A stretch of DNA of 64,000 nt from Paraburkholderia sp041321145 (GTDB lineage: Bacteria > Pseudomonadota > Gammaproteobacteria > Burkholderiales > Burkholderiaceae): positions 687,285 through 751,284 of the forward strand of contig NZ_JBGGWA010000002.1 in the NCBI RefSeq assembly GCF_041321145.1. Reading direction: 5' to 3'. Below are positions 37,152 to 46,013 of the stretch, one piece after another (positions within the stretch are counted from its first letter, which is position 1; each line of letters begins with the position of its first letter). Under the pieces are notes generated by a model. That model was not told where the DNA came from. It worked only from the letters and a program-made list of their open reading frames with translations, and did no database searches. The translations under genes and the position numbers were made by a program.

Positions 37152-37655
37152 CTAGCTCAACGTAGCGAGAATACTCCCTGCATCGCTGACTTCGAATTTG
37201 CCGGCAGCCTCGACGTTCAACGTCTTGACCACGCCGTCGTCGACAACCATCGCGTAGCGCTGGGAACGGATTCCCATGCCGCGCGCCGACAAATCCTGCT
37301 CAAGACCGAGCGCCCGCGTGAAAGCCGCACTGCCGTCCGCCATCATGCGCACCTTGCCCGAGGCGTGCTGATCGCGTCCCCACGCGCCCATTACGAACGC
37401 GTCGTTGACGGACACGCACCAGATTTCGTCGATGCCAAGCGCGCGCAGCTGCTCGGCGTGCTCGACGTAACCCGGTACATGTTTGGCCGAACAGGTCGGC
37501 GTGAAGGCGCCTGGCAATCCGAAGATCACCACACGCTTGCCCGCCGTCTGCTCGCGCACGTCGAAGCTGTTAGGCCCCAGCGTGCAGCCCGCCCGCGTGT
37601 CTTCGACAAACTCGAAGAGCGTCGCGTCGGGCAGCTTTTCACCTGTCTGAATCAT
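37152..37655 (-). CDS. Peroxiredoxin (Prx5 type thiol peroxidase)
   Basis: The 167-residue protein is a peroxiredoxin of the Prx5/AhpE-like group that reduces hydrogen peroxide and organic peroxides in the cytosol. The active-site segment is GLPGAFTPTCSAKHVPGYV, with the peroxidatic Cys near residue 55. Later segments CVSVNDAFVMGAWG and GMGIRSQRYAMVVDDG are typical of Prx5. Other Cys residues (near 24 and 80) could serve as resolving partners. It sits between ftsZ and lpxC, downstream of ftsZ by 251 bp, with AAGGAC before its ATG. Confidence 0.92.
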   Translation of the reverse strand: MIQTGEKLPDATLFEFVEDTRAGCTLGPNSFDVREQTAGKRVVIFGLPGAFTPTCSAKHVPGYVEHAEQLRALGIDEIWCVSVNDAFVMGAWGRDQHASGKVRMMADGSAAFTRALGLEQDLSARGMGIRSQRYAMVVDDGVVKTLNVEAAGKFEVSDAGSILATLS

Positions 37656-37906
37656 GCTCAGTCCTTTGCATCGATGCGAAGCATGCTCGCACGTTGTCGT
37701 GTCGCAGTGAACTTCAGCGTCTGCCTAACTACAGGCTCCGCCATCCGGCGACAGTCGCCCTATCCGCTTCGCGAATCCGAAGAGGGCACGTGTCCTTGCC
37801 GCGAATCAGACGATACGCGGCTCGTTCGCCGTTCACACGCCACGCTCGTGCATTCGTCCGCCAGCGCTGCTGAAAACAGCGCGGCAACGAAAGCCTGCTC
37901 GTGCGC

Positions 37907-39103
37907 TCAGTCCGCCTGCTTGCGCAGGAACGCCGGAATGTCGTACGTATCGACGCCCTTTTCCTGCAGCGCCTGCACGTGCGAAGCCGCCGTATCGCGC
38001 GACGTGCGCCACACAGCCGGCGTATCCAGCGCGCCGTAATCGGCCGTGCTGGCGTGCGACGACGACGGTGCGTAGGCAGCGTGCGTGCCGATCGGCTGGT
38101 TGTCCGTGCCGGTGCGCAGCAGCGTCATCGGTGCCGATTGCTGCTTCTTCGCCGCACGGCCCAGACCCGTTGCCACGACCGTCACGCGCAGCGCGTCGCC
38201 CATTGCATCGTCGTACACCGCGCCGAAGATCACGGTGGCATCTTCCGCGGCGTAGCTCTTGATGGTGTTCATCACTTCGCGCGTTTCCGACAGACGCAGC
38301 GAACGGCTCGACGTGATGTTGACCAGCACGCCACGCGCGCCCGACAGATCCACACCTTCCAGCAGCGGGCTTGCAACAGCCTGCTCAGCGGCCAGACGGG
38401 CGCGATCGACACCGGCAACCGTCGCCGTGCCCATCATCGCCTTGCCCTGCTCGCCCATCACCGTCTTCACGTCTTCGAAGTCGACGTTCACCAGACCGTC
38501 GACGTTGATGATTTCCGCGATCCCGGCAACTGCGTTGTTCAGAACGTCGTCTGCGCACTGGAAGCACTTGTCCATCTCGGCGTCATCGCCCATCACCTCG
38601 AACAGCTTGTCGTTCAGAACGACGATCAGCGAGTCGACGTGATCCTCCAGTTGCTGCGAACCGGCTTCTGCGACGCGCATCCGCTTGCCGCCTTCGAATT
38701 CGAACGGCTTGCTGACTACGCCAACAGTCAAGATACCCATTTCCTTGGCGATCTGCGCGACCACCGGCGCTGCGCCCGTGCCCGTGCCGCCACCCATGCC
38801 GGCGGTGATGAACACCATGTGCGCGCCGCGCAATGCGTCGGCAATGCGCTCGCGTGCTTCTTCTGCTGCCGCGCGGCCCATTTCCGGCTTGGCGCCCGCG
38901 CCCAGACCCGTGTTGCCGAGCTGGATCACCGCCGAGGCGCGCGAACGCGACAGCGCCTGCGCATCCGTGTTCATCACGATGAAATCGACGCCTTGCACGC
39001 CCTTGTTGATCATGTGCTGAACGGCATTGCCGCCAGCGCCACCGACTCCGATCACCTTGATGATGGTGCCGTTCGTTTCGGTTTCCAGCATCTGGAATTC
39101 CAT
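37907..39103 (-). CDS. ftsZ: Cell division protein FtsZ
   Basis: FtsZ is the tubulin-like GTPase that forms the Z ring. The 398-residue product starts at ATG 39103 after a strong GGAGG (MEFQMLETETNGTIIKVIGV). The GTP-binding GGGTGTG motif is at residues 104-110, and NTDAQAL and FEVMGDDAEMDKCF are present. The C-terminal peptide YDIPAFLRKQAD is the docking site for FtsA, ZipA and ZapD. It follows ftsA by 130 bp. Confidence 0.98.
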   Translation of the reverse strand: MEFQMLETETNGTIIKVIGVGGAGGNAVQHMINKGVQGVDFIVMNTDAQALSRSRASAVIQLGNTGLGAGAKPEMGRAAAEEARERIADALRGAHMVFITAGMGGGTGTGAAPVVAQIAKEMGILTVGVVSKPFEFEGGKRMRVAEAGSQQLEDHVDSLIVVLNDKLFEVMGDDAEMDKCFQCADDVLNNAVAGIAEIINVDGLVNVDFEDVKTVMGEQGKAMMGTATVAGVDRARLAAEQAVASPLLEGVDLSGARGVLVNITSSRSLRLSETREVMNTIKSYAAEDATVIFGAVYDDAMGDALRVTVVATGLGRAAKKQQSAPMTLLRTGTDNQPIGTHAAYAPSSSHASTADYGALDTPAVWRTSRDTAASHVQALQEKGVDTYDIPAFLRKQAD

Positions 39104-39233
39104 GTTGCCTCCGTCAAGATAAAAAATTGCAGCCACTCGGCCGTTATTCGGCAGGAAGTCGGGCAACCCCCTGTCGCGCGCCAGCCGCCGGCACCAGCGC
39201 GTATTTGCGTAAAACCGTCAAAACCAGAATTCG

Positions 39234-40466
39234 TTAGAAGTTGCCGAGGAACCAGTCTTTCATTCGCGTGAAGACCTGGCCCATCGACCCCGACTGCACG
39301 GCGACCTTGCGGCCGCGCATCCGTTGCGAGCGCCCTTCGACGAGCAGACCCATTGCCGTCGAGTAGCGCGGATTCCGCACGACGTCGGCGAGACCGCCCG
39401 CGTATTCCGGCACGCCGATGCGCACCGGCTTCAGGAAAATGTCCTCGCCGAGTTCGACCATGCCGAGCATCATCGACGCGCCGCCGGTCAGCACCACGCC
39501 GGAGCTCAGCAGTTCCTCGTAACCCGACTCGCGCACCACCTGCTGCACGAGCGAAAACAGTTCTTCGACACGCGGCTCGACCACCGCCGCCAGCGCCTGG
39601 CGCGACAGCGTGCGCGGACCGCGCTCGCCCAGACCCGGCACTTCGATCATTTCGTCCGGATCGGCCAAGGCCTGCTTCGCAATGCCGTAGTCGACCTTGA
39701 TGTCTTCCGCGTCCGGCGTCGGCGTACGCAGCGCCATCGCGATGTCGCTCGTGATCTGGTCGCCGGCGATCGGAATCACCGCCGTGTGGCGAATCGCGCC
39801 TTCGCTGAAAATCGCGATGTCCGTCGTGCCGCCGCCGATATCGACCAGCACCACGCCGAGTTCTTTTTCATCTTCCGTCAGCACCGCCAGCGACGACGCC
39901 AGCGGCTGCAGGATCAGATCGTTCACTTCGAGCCCGCAACGGCGCACGCACTTGACGATGTTCTGCGCCGCGCTCACCGCGCCGGTGACGATATGCACCT
40001 TCACTTCCAGCCGGATACCGCTCATGCCGATCGGCTCGCGCACGTCTTCCTGGCCGTCGATGATGAATTCCTGCGTCAGGATATGCAGCACCTGCTGATC
40101 GGTCGGGATGTTGATCGCCTTCGCCGTCTCGATCACGCGCGCGACGTCCGTCTGCGTGACTTCCTTCTCCTTGATCGCCACCATGCCGCTCGAATTGAAG
40201 CTGCGGATATGGCTGCCGGCGATCCCGGTAAACACGTTCGTGATCTTGCAGTCGGCCATCAGCTCGGCTTCTTCGAGCGCGCGCTGAATGGACTGCACGG
40301 TGGCTTCGATGTTCACCACCACGCCCTTCTTGAGCCCCTTCGATTCGCTCTGGCCGAGGCCGATCACCTCGTAGTGACCCTCGCCCTTCAACTCGGCGAC
40401 GATGGCCACCACCTTCGACGTCCCAATGTCGAGGGCGACCAGCAGATCTTTATAGTCTTTACTCAT
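39234..40466 (-). CDS. ftsA: Cell division protein FtsA
   Basis: FtsA is an actin-like ATPase that tethers FtsZ to the membrane and recruits later division proteins. The 410-residue protein has the ATPase motifs LVALDIGTSKVVAIVAEL at the N-terminus, VVLVDIGGGTTDIAIF and GVVLTGGASMMLGMVEL, plus the C-terminal amphipathic tail ending MKDWFLGNF. It lies 27 bp after ftsQ, in the usual ftsQAZ order. Confidence 0.98.
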   Translation of the reverse strand: MSKDYKDLLVALDIGTSKVVAIVAELKGEGHYEVIGLGQSESKGLKKGVVVNIEATVQSIQRALEEAELMADCKITNVFTGIAGSHIRSFNSSGMVAIKEKEVTQTDVARVIETAKAINIPTDQQVLHILTQEFIIDGQEDVREPIGMSGIRLEVKVHIVTGAVSAAQNIVKCVRRCGLEVNDLILQPLASSLAVLTEDEKELGVVLVDIGGGTTDIAIFSEGAIRHTAVIPIAGDQITSDIAMALRTPTPDAEDIKVDYGIAKQALADPDEMIEVPGLGERGPRTLSRQALAAVVEPRVEELFSLVQQVVRESGYEELLSSGVVLTGGASMMLGMVELGEDIFLKPVRIGVPEYAGGLADVVRNPRYSTAMGLLVEGRSQRMRGRKVAVQSGSMGQVFTRMKDWFLGNF

Positions 40467-40493
40467 AGCGTGCTCATTGCGTGTGATGTCCGT

Positions 40494-41246
40494 TTACTTC
40501 TTGCCCTTGTCGGGTTCGGTGATAAAGCGCATCCCTGCCGCGCGAATCGCGAAACCGTTCGGATAGCGCAAGTCCGCATACTCGATATCCTTTCCCCAAC
40601 GCTGCGTCACCGCATTCCACGCCGCGGTCAGGCGCTTGCTGCGATCCAGCAGCGTGTCCTGATTGCGTTCGCGCCCAAGTTCCACCTGCATTCCATTCGA
40701 CAGCTTCACCGTCCACGCGTAGCGCGGCGACAGCGTGACTTCATCCGGCGTCGCGCCCAGCGGCGCAAACCACTTCTGGAAGTCGTGATAACGCGCGACA
40801 ACCTCTTTCGCCGTACCGTCCGGGCCGTCGAACGCGGGCAGCTCTTCCTCGAGTTCGCCCTGGTTCGCGGTGAACAGTTCGCCGTCGACGCTGACCAGCT
40901 GATCGCTGCCCCACGTCCCCAGCGGTTTGTACTCTTCAAGCGTGACAGCCAGCGCGTTCGGCCAGACTCGCCGCACGCTCGCGTGACGCACCCACGGCAT
41001 CTGCTCGAACGCCTGACGCGCGACGTCGAGATCCACCGTGAAAAAGTTGCCCTTCAAGCGTCCCACTACCCCGGCGCGCACCGTCGGTGAATTGATGTGC
41101 TCGGTGTCGCCGTCGATCTGGATTTCGTGCAGCGCGAAATTCGGACGCTGGATCAGCCAATAACCACCTGCCGCCAGCAGCACGAGCACCAGCAGCACAT
41201 GCAATGCGCTGGCGGCGAGATTGAGCTGGCGAACGTTGTTCCACAT
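40494..41246 (-). CDS. ftsQ: Cell division protein FtsQ
   Basis: FtsQ is a bitopic inner-membrane protein of the divisome that binds FtsB and FtsL. The 250-residue chain has one membrane segment at about 10-30 (LAASALHVLLVLVLLAAGGY), a POTRA domain starting with FALHEIQIDGDTEHIN, and a periplasmic beta domain. The segment MPWVRHASVRRVWPNALAVTLEEYKP is typical. It follows ddl by 24 bp. Confidence 0.96.
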   Translation of the reverse strand: MWNNVRQLNLAASALHVLLVLVLLAAGGYWLIQRPNFALHEIQIDGDTEHINSPTVRAGVVGRLKGNFFTVDLDVARQAFEQMPWVRHASVRRVWPNALAVTLEEYKPLGTWGSDQLVSVDGELFTANQGELEEELPAFDGPDGTAKEVVARYHDFQKWFAPLGATPDEVTLSPRYAWTVKLSNGMQVELGRERNQDTLLDRSKRLTAAWNAVTQRWGKDIEYADLRYPNGFAIRAAGMRFITEPDKGKK

Positions 41247-41270
41247 GGTGTTGCTTTCGGGTTGCCCCGG

Positions 41271-42221
41271 TTAGTCCGCAAGGGTCAGCGCCAACACGCC
41301 GACAACCAGTTCCTGATAGCTGATGCCCACCGCACGCGCCGCCTTCGGCGGCAGCGAGTGATCGGTCATGCCAGGCGCCGTGTTCACTTCGAGGAAGTAC
41401 GGGTTGCCGTGGGCGTCGAGCATGAAATCGGCGCGGCCCCAATCGGTACAGCCGAGTACGTCGAACGCACGGCGCGCCAGCGCCTTCAGACGCTTCTCTT
41501 CGTCCGGCGCGAGGCCGCACGGGATCAGATACTGCGTGTCGTTGGCGATGTACTTCGCGTGATAGTCGTAGAACTCGCCAGCCGGCACGATGCGGATCAC
41601 CGGCAGATCCAGATCGCCGGCGATGCACGCGGTGTACTCGCCGCCGCCTTCAATGCTCTTTTCCACCACGACGATCTTGTCGTACTTGACCGCTTCGAGC
41701 AGCGCTGCCGGCAATGCATCGGCGCTTTTCACCTTGATCACCGCGACGCTCGAGCCTTCGCTGGCCGGCTTCACGAACAGCGGCAAGCCGAGCTTCGCGA
41801 CGATGTCCTTCGCACGCGCTTCGTAGTCGTCGCCACGCAGCACGGCTTCGAACGGCGGCGTCGGAATGCCGAGTTGCTGCCACACGAGCTTGGTGCGGAA
41901 CTTGTCCAGACCGAGCGCGGAGCCGAGCACGCCGCTCCCCGTGTAACGGATGCCGTAAAAATCGAGCGCGCCCTGGATCTGGCCGTTCTCGCCGTAACCG
42001 CCATGCAGCGCGTTGAACGCGCGCACGAAGCCTTCCTCCTTCAACGCGGCGAGCGGACGCTCGGCCGGGTCGAACGGATGTGCGTCGATACCGGCGTCGC
42101 GCAGACCTTGCAGCACGAGGCGGCCGGAATTGAGCGACACCTCGCGCTCGGCGGAATCGCCACCGAGCAGGACTGCCACTTTGCCGAATTGTTTAGGGTC
42201 GATACCGCTCATTTCACTCAC
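41271..42221 (-). CDS. ddl: D-alanine-D-alanine ligase
   Basis: Ddl joins two D-alanines with ATP for the peptidoglycan stem peptide. The 316-residue protein belongs to the ATP-grasp family: KVAVLLGGDSAEREVSLNSG near the start, LFVKPASEGSSVAVIKV, and the metal-binding FLEVNTAPGMTDHSLPPKAA near the end. The GTG at 42221 overlaps the murC stop by four bases and fits the pattern of the cluster; an ATG three codons later (42212) is the alternative. Confidence 0.97.
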   Translation of the reverse strand: MSEMSGIDPKQFGKVAVLLGGDSAEREVSLNSGRLVLQGLRDAGIDAHPFDPAERPLAALKEEGFVRAFNALHGGYGENGQIQGALDFYGIRYTGSGVLGSALGLDKFRTKLVWQQLGIPTPPFEAVLRGDDYEARAKDIVAKLGLPLFVKPASEGSSVAVIKVKSADALPAALLEAVKYDKIVVVEKSIEGGGEYTACIAGDLDLPVIRIVPAGEFYDYHAKYIANDTQYLIPCGLAPDEEKRLKALARRAFDVLGCTDWGRADFMLDAHGNPYFLEVNTAPGMTDHSLPPKAARAVGISYQELVVGVLALTLAD

Positions 42222-43621
42222 ACCTTTGTTTCTTGCGCGAGGCGTCCCGGCACACCGCCGATCGAACCCGCGCCCATCGTGATCACCACATCGCCATCGC
42301 GCACCACTGCTGAGAGCGCGTCCGGCACTTCATCCACCGTATCGACAAACACAGGCTCGACCTTGCCGACGACACGCAACGCGCGAGCCAGCGCGCGACC
42401 GTCGGCGGCGACGATCGGCGCTTCACCGGCTGAATAGACTTCGGTCAGCACGAGCGCGTCGACCGTCGACAGCACCTTCACAAAATCTTCGAAGCAATCG
42501 CGCGTGCGCGTGAAGCGGTGCGGCTGGAATGCCAGCACCAGCCGCCGGCCCGGGAATGCACCACGCGCCGCCGCCACCGTTGCCGCCATCTCGACCGGGT
42601 GATGACCGTAGTCGTCGACCAGCGTGTACGCGCCGGCTGCTTTGCCTTCGGACACGACCGGCACTTCGCCGTAGCGCTGGAAGCGGCGGCCCACGCCGTT
42701 GAAATCCGCTAGCGCTCGCTGAATATCGGCATCTTTCACTTCAAGTTCAGTCGCAATTGCAATGGCGGCCAAAGCGTTCTGCACGTTGTGCTCGCCCGGC
42801 AGGTTCAAGACGATGTCGATCGGCGCCGCGTCTTCGCGCATTGCCGTGAAATGCATCTTGCCGTCATGTGCCTCGACGTTGACCGCGCGCACCTGCGCAT
42901 CCGGCGCGAAGCCATAACGGATGATCGGCTTCGACACGAACGGCAGGATTTCCTTCACGTTCGGGTCGTCGACGCACAGCACCGCGATGCCGTAGAACGG
43001 CAGACGATGCGTGAACTCGATGAACGCCTGCTTGAGCCGCGCGAAGTCGTGGCCGTAGGTGTCCATGTGATCGGCGTCGATGTTCGTAATGACTTCGATC
43101 ACCGGGAACAGATTCAGGAACGACGCATCCGACTCGTCCGCTTCGGCGACGATGAAATCGCCCGTACCGAGCCGCGCATTCGCGCCCGCGCTGATCAGCC
43201 GGCCGCCGATCACGAAAGTCGGATCGAGCCCGCCCGCCGCCAACACACTCGCCACCAGCGAAGTGGTCGTGGTCTTGCCGTGCGTGCCGGCGATCGCGAT
43301 GCCCTGCTTCAGGCGCATCAATTCCGCGAGCATCACCGCGCGCGGCACGATCGGAATGCGGCGATGACGCGCGGCCAGCACTTCCGGGTTATCGCTGCGC
43401 ACCGCCGTCGAGACGACAACCGCGTTCGCGCCTTCAATGTTTTCCGCTGCGTGGCCGATCGCGATCCGCGCGCCGAGTGCGGCGAGGCGATCGGTAATCG
43501 CGTTGCTCGTGAGATCCGAGCCGCTCACCTGATAGCCGAGGTTGACCAGCACCTCGGCGATGCCGCTCATGCCAACACCGCCGATGCCGACAAAATGAAT
43601 ATGTTTGACGATGTGTTTCAT
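42218..43621 (-). CDS. murC: UDP-N-acetylmuramate-L-alanine ligase MurC
   Basis: MurC adds L-alanine to UDP-MurNAc, the first peptide step of peptidoglycan synthesis. The 467-residue product starts at ATG 43621 (MKHIVKHIHFVGIGGVGMSG), overlapping the murG stop by four bases. The ATP-binding loop GTHGKTT is at residues 112-118, and EADESDASFLNLFP and HPVEMAAT are present. The 17 upstream codons of the open frame lie inside murG and have no match. Confidence 0.97.
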   Translation of the reverse strand: MKHIVKHIHFVGIGGVGMSGIAEVLVNLGYQVSGSDLTSNAITDRLAALGARIAIGHAAENIEGANAVVVSTAVRSDNPEVLAARHRRIPIVPRAVMLAELMRLKQGIAIAGTHGKTTTTSLVASVLAAGGLDPTFVIGGRLISAGANARLGTGDFIVAEADESDASFLNLFPVIEVITNIDADHMDTYGHDFARLKQAFIEFTHRLPFYGIAVLCVDDPNVKEILPFVSKPIIRYGFAPDAQVRAVNVEAHDGKMHFTAMREDAAPIDIVLNLPGEHNVQNALAAIAIATELEVKDADIQRALADFNGVGRRFQRYGEVPVVSEGKAAGAYTLVDDYGHHPVEMAATVAAARGAFPGRRLVLAFQPHRFTRTRDCFEDFVKVLSTVDALVLTEVYSAGEAPIVAADGRALARALRVVGKVEPVFVDTVDEVPDALSAVVRDGDVVITMGAGSIGGVPGRLAQETKV

Positions 43622-44736
43622 TGCTTTCCTTCTGGGCTCGCGCCCGAAATCGAACCCGCCACGGTCGCGCAAATCTGCGCGACCTGTTCCGTGGCGTCGG
43701 GTTTCGCGAGCGAGCGCGAACGCTCCGCCATCTCCGCGAGGGTCTCTCGCGTCTGGCTGCGCAACCAGTCGGCGAGCATTTCCGCCGACAGATCACGTTG
43801 CTGCACGACCAGCGCCGCGCCGTTGTCGGCGAGAAACGCTGCATTTGTTGTTTGGTGATCGTCTACTGCAAATGGGAACGGCACGAAAAACGCCGCTACC
43901 CCTACCGCTGAAATTTCCGACACCGTCATCGCACCCGAACGGCAGATCACCAGATCCGCCTTCGCGTAAGCGCTCGTCATGTCGTCGATGAACGCCACGA
44001 GTTCGACGTCGGCGCCCGTTTGCAAACCGGCCGCCGCGTAGTTCTCGCGCAGCGCATCGATATGCTTTGCGCCCGCCTGATGCACGATGCGCGGACGTTC
44101 GTTCGGTGCCAGCCGCGCAACCGCACGCGGCACCACTTCATTCAATGCCGCCGCACCCAGACTGCCGCCCACGACCAGCACATTCAGCGGACCCGTGCGC
44201 TGCGCGTAGCGTGCTTTGGGTGCAATCGTGCGCGCAAGTTCCGCACGAATCGGATTTCCGGTCCATTCGCCGTGCGGCAGCGCATTCGGGAATGCAACCA
44301 GCACGCGTTTGGCGACTTTCGAGAGCACTTTGTTCGCGAGACCCGCGATCGAATTCTGTTCATGCAACACCAGCGGACAGCCGCTCAACGCGGTCATTAA
44401 ACCCGCGGGGAACGTGATGTAGCCGCCCATGCCGAGCACGACGTCCGGCTTCACGCGACGCAGCACGCTCAAACTCTGCGCGCAGGCGCGCAGCAGATTC
44501 AGCGGCAGCATCAGCCTGGTCGTCAGGCCCTTGCCGCGCAGTCCGCCGAAGCGCACGTATTCCATCGGGATGCCGTGCTTCGGCACCAGCGTGGCCTCCA
44601 TGCCCGCAGGGTTGCCGAGCCATACGACCTTCCAACCCCATGCCTGCATCAGATGCGCGACCGCGAGCCCCGGGAACACGTGTCCCCCGGTGCCACCGGC
44701 CATCACCATCAACGTGCGTTGCGGCAGAGCGGTCAC
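43618..44736 (-). CDS. murG: Peptidoglycan glycosyltransferase MurG (lipid II synthase)
   Basis: MurG transfers GlcNAc to lipid I at the inner membrane, giving lipid II. The 372-residue protein has the N-terminal glycine loop MVMAGGTGGHVFPGLAVAHL and the second loop VVGGSLGAAALNEVV, with the C-terminal donor site LVICRSGAMTVSEISAVGVA. The start is GTG at 44736, overlapping the ftsW stop by four bases. The size is typical. Confidence 0.97.
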   Translation of the reverse strand: MTALPQRTLMVMAGGTGGHVFPGLAVAHLMQAWGWKVVWLGNPAGMEATLVPKHGIPMEYVRFGGLRGKGLTTRLMLPLNLLRACAQSLSVLRRVKPDVVLGMGGYITFPAGLMTALSGCPLVLHEQNSIAGLANKVLSKVAKRVLVAFPNALPHGEWTGNPIRAELARTIAPKARYAQRTGPLNVLVVGGSLGAAALNEVVPRAVARLAPNERPRIVHQAGAKHIDALRENYAAAGLQTGADVELVAFIDDMTSAYAKADLVICRSGAMTVSEISAVGVAAFFVPFPFAVDDHQTTNAAFLADNGAALVVQQRDLSAEMLADWLRSQTRETLAEMAERSRSLAKPDATEQVAQICATVAGSISGASPEGKQ

Positions 44737-46013
44737 ACCTTCCCTCCACGCATCAACACCCGGTTCTCATAGTCCACGCGCATCAACACCGCCACCGCGA
44801 TACAGTTCAGCACGATGCCGGAGCCGCCATAGCTGACGAGCGGCAACGTGAGACCTTTGGTCGGCAGCAAGCCGAGGTTCACGCCCATGTTGATGAAGGT
44901 CTGCGCGCCGAACCAGATACCGATGCCCTTCGCGACCAGACCCGCAAACGTGCGGTCGAGGGCGAGCGCCTGACGGCCGATCTCGAACGAGCGGCGCACG
45001 ATCCAATAAAACATCAGGATCACGACCAGCACGCCGACAAAACCGAGTTCCTCGCCGATCACCGCGAGGATGAAGTCGGTGTGTGCTTCCGGCAGATAGT
45101 TGAGCTTCTCGACGCTGCCGCCAAGGCCCACGCCGAACCACTCGCCCCGCCCGAACGCAATCAGCGAGTGCGTCAATTGATAAGCCTTGCCTTGCGCGTA
45201 ACGGTCGTCCCACGGATCGAGGTAAGCAAAGATCCGCTCGCGACGCCACGGCGACGCCCACACCAGCAAGCTGAACGTGCCTACCGCCGTCGCTACGAGC
45301 CCGCCGAACAGCTTACCGTTCACGCCGCCGAGGAACAGCACGCCCATCGCGATCGCGGCGATCACCATGAACGCGCCCATGTCCGGTTCGAGCAGCAGCA
45401 TCGCGCCGACGAGACCCACCGCCACCGCCATCGGCAGAAAGCCCTTGGCGAAGCTCTGCATGTATTCCTGCTTGCGCACCGTGTAGTTCGCCGCGTAGAT
45501 CGTCACGGCGAGCTTCATGATTTCCGACGGCTGCATGTTCGTGATGCCGAGCGGAATCCAGCGGCGCGCGCCGTTCACGCCCTTACCGATGTGCGGAATC
45601 AGCACGATCACCAGCGCGGCCATCGAGATCAGGAAGAGCTTCGGCGCGTACTTGTCCCACGTCGAGATCGGAATACGGAACGTCACGATACCGATCACCG
45701 AGCCCAGCACCACGAAGATGAGCTGGCGCACGAGGAACGCGTAATCCCGGTACGACGCGTACTTGGGCGAATCGGGCATTGCGATCGACGCCGAATACAC
45801 CATCACGACGCCGAGGCCGAGCAACGCGACGACCACCCACAGCAGCGAGTGATCGTAGTCGAGCATCCGCGAGCGCAGCGGACGCACACCGTTCACGGCG
45901 CTCGCGAGACCACTGCCGCCAGTGCGACTGGAGGCGCGGCCCGTGCTACCCGTATCGCCTTCGGCGGCGCGGGAGCCAGCAAGGCGCGAACCGAAACGTT
46001 CCGACCAACTCAT
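44733..46013 (-). CDS. ftsW: Septal peptidoglycan polymerase FtsW (SEDS family)
   Basis: FtsW is a SEDS glycosyltransferase that works with FtsI to build septal peptidoglycan. The 426-residue product from ATG 46013 has a cytoplasmic lead of about 55 residues and then ten or so membrane segments. Family segments are VVMVYSASIAMPDS near the first helix, ITNMQPSEIMKLAVTIYAANY, and the C-terminal GLTLPLVSYGGSGIVLNCIA. The start overlaps the murD stop by four bases. The upstream open frame (85 codons) is shadow within murD. Confidence 0.96.
   Translation of the reverse strand: MSWSERFGSRLAGSRAAEGDTGSTGRASSRTGGSGLASAVNGVRPLRSRMLDYDHSLLWVVVALLGLGVVMVYSASIAMPDSPKYASYRDYAFLVRQLIFVVLGSVIGIVTFRIPISTWDKYAPKLFLISMAALVIVLIPHIGKGVNGARRWIPLGITNMQPSEIMKLAVTIYAANYTVRKQEYMQSFAKGFLPMAVAVGLVGAMLLLEPDMGAFMVIAAIAMGVLFLGGVNGKLFGGLVATAVGTFSLLVWASPWRRERIFAYLDPWDDRYAQGKAYQLTHSLIAFGRGEWFGVGLGGSVEKLNYLPEAHTDFILAVIGEELGFVGVLVVILMFYWIVRRSFEIGRQALALDRTFAGLVAKGIGIWFGAQTFINMGVNLGLLPTKGLTLPLVSYGGSGIVLNCIAVAVLMRVDYENRVLMRGGKV

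Noticed and set aside
38000..41090. Long + strand frames opposite ftsZ and ftsA
   Set aside because: They are shadows of two highly conserved genes and show no start signals.
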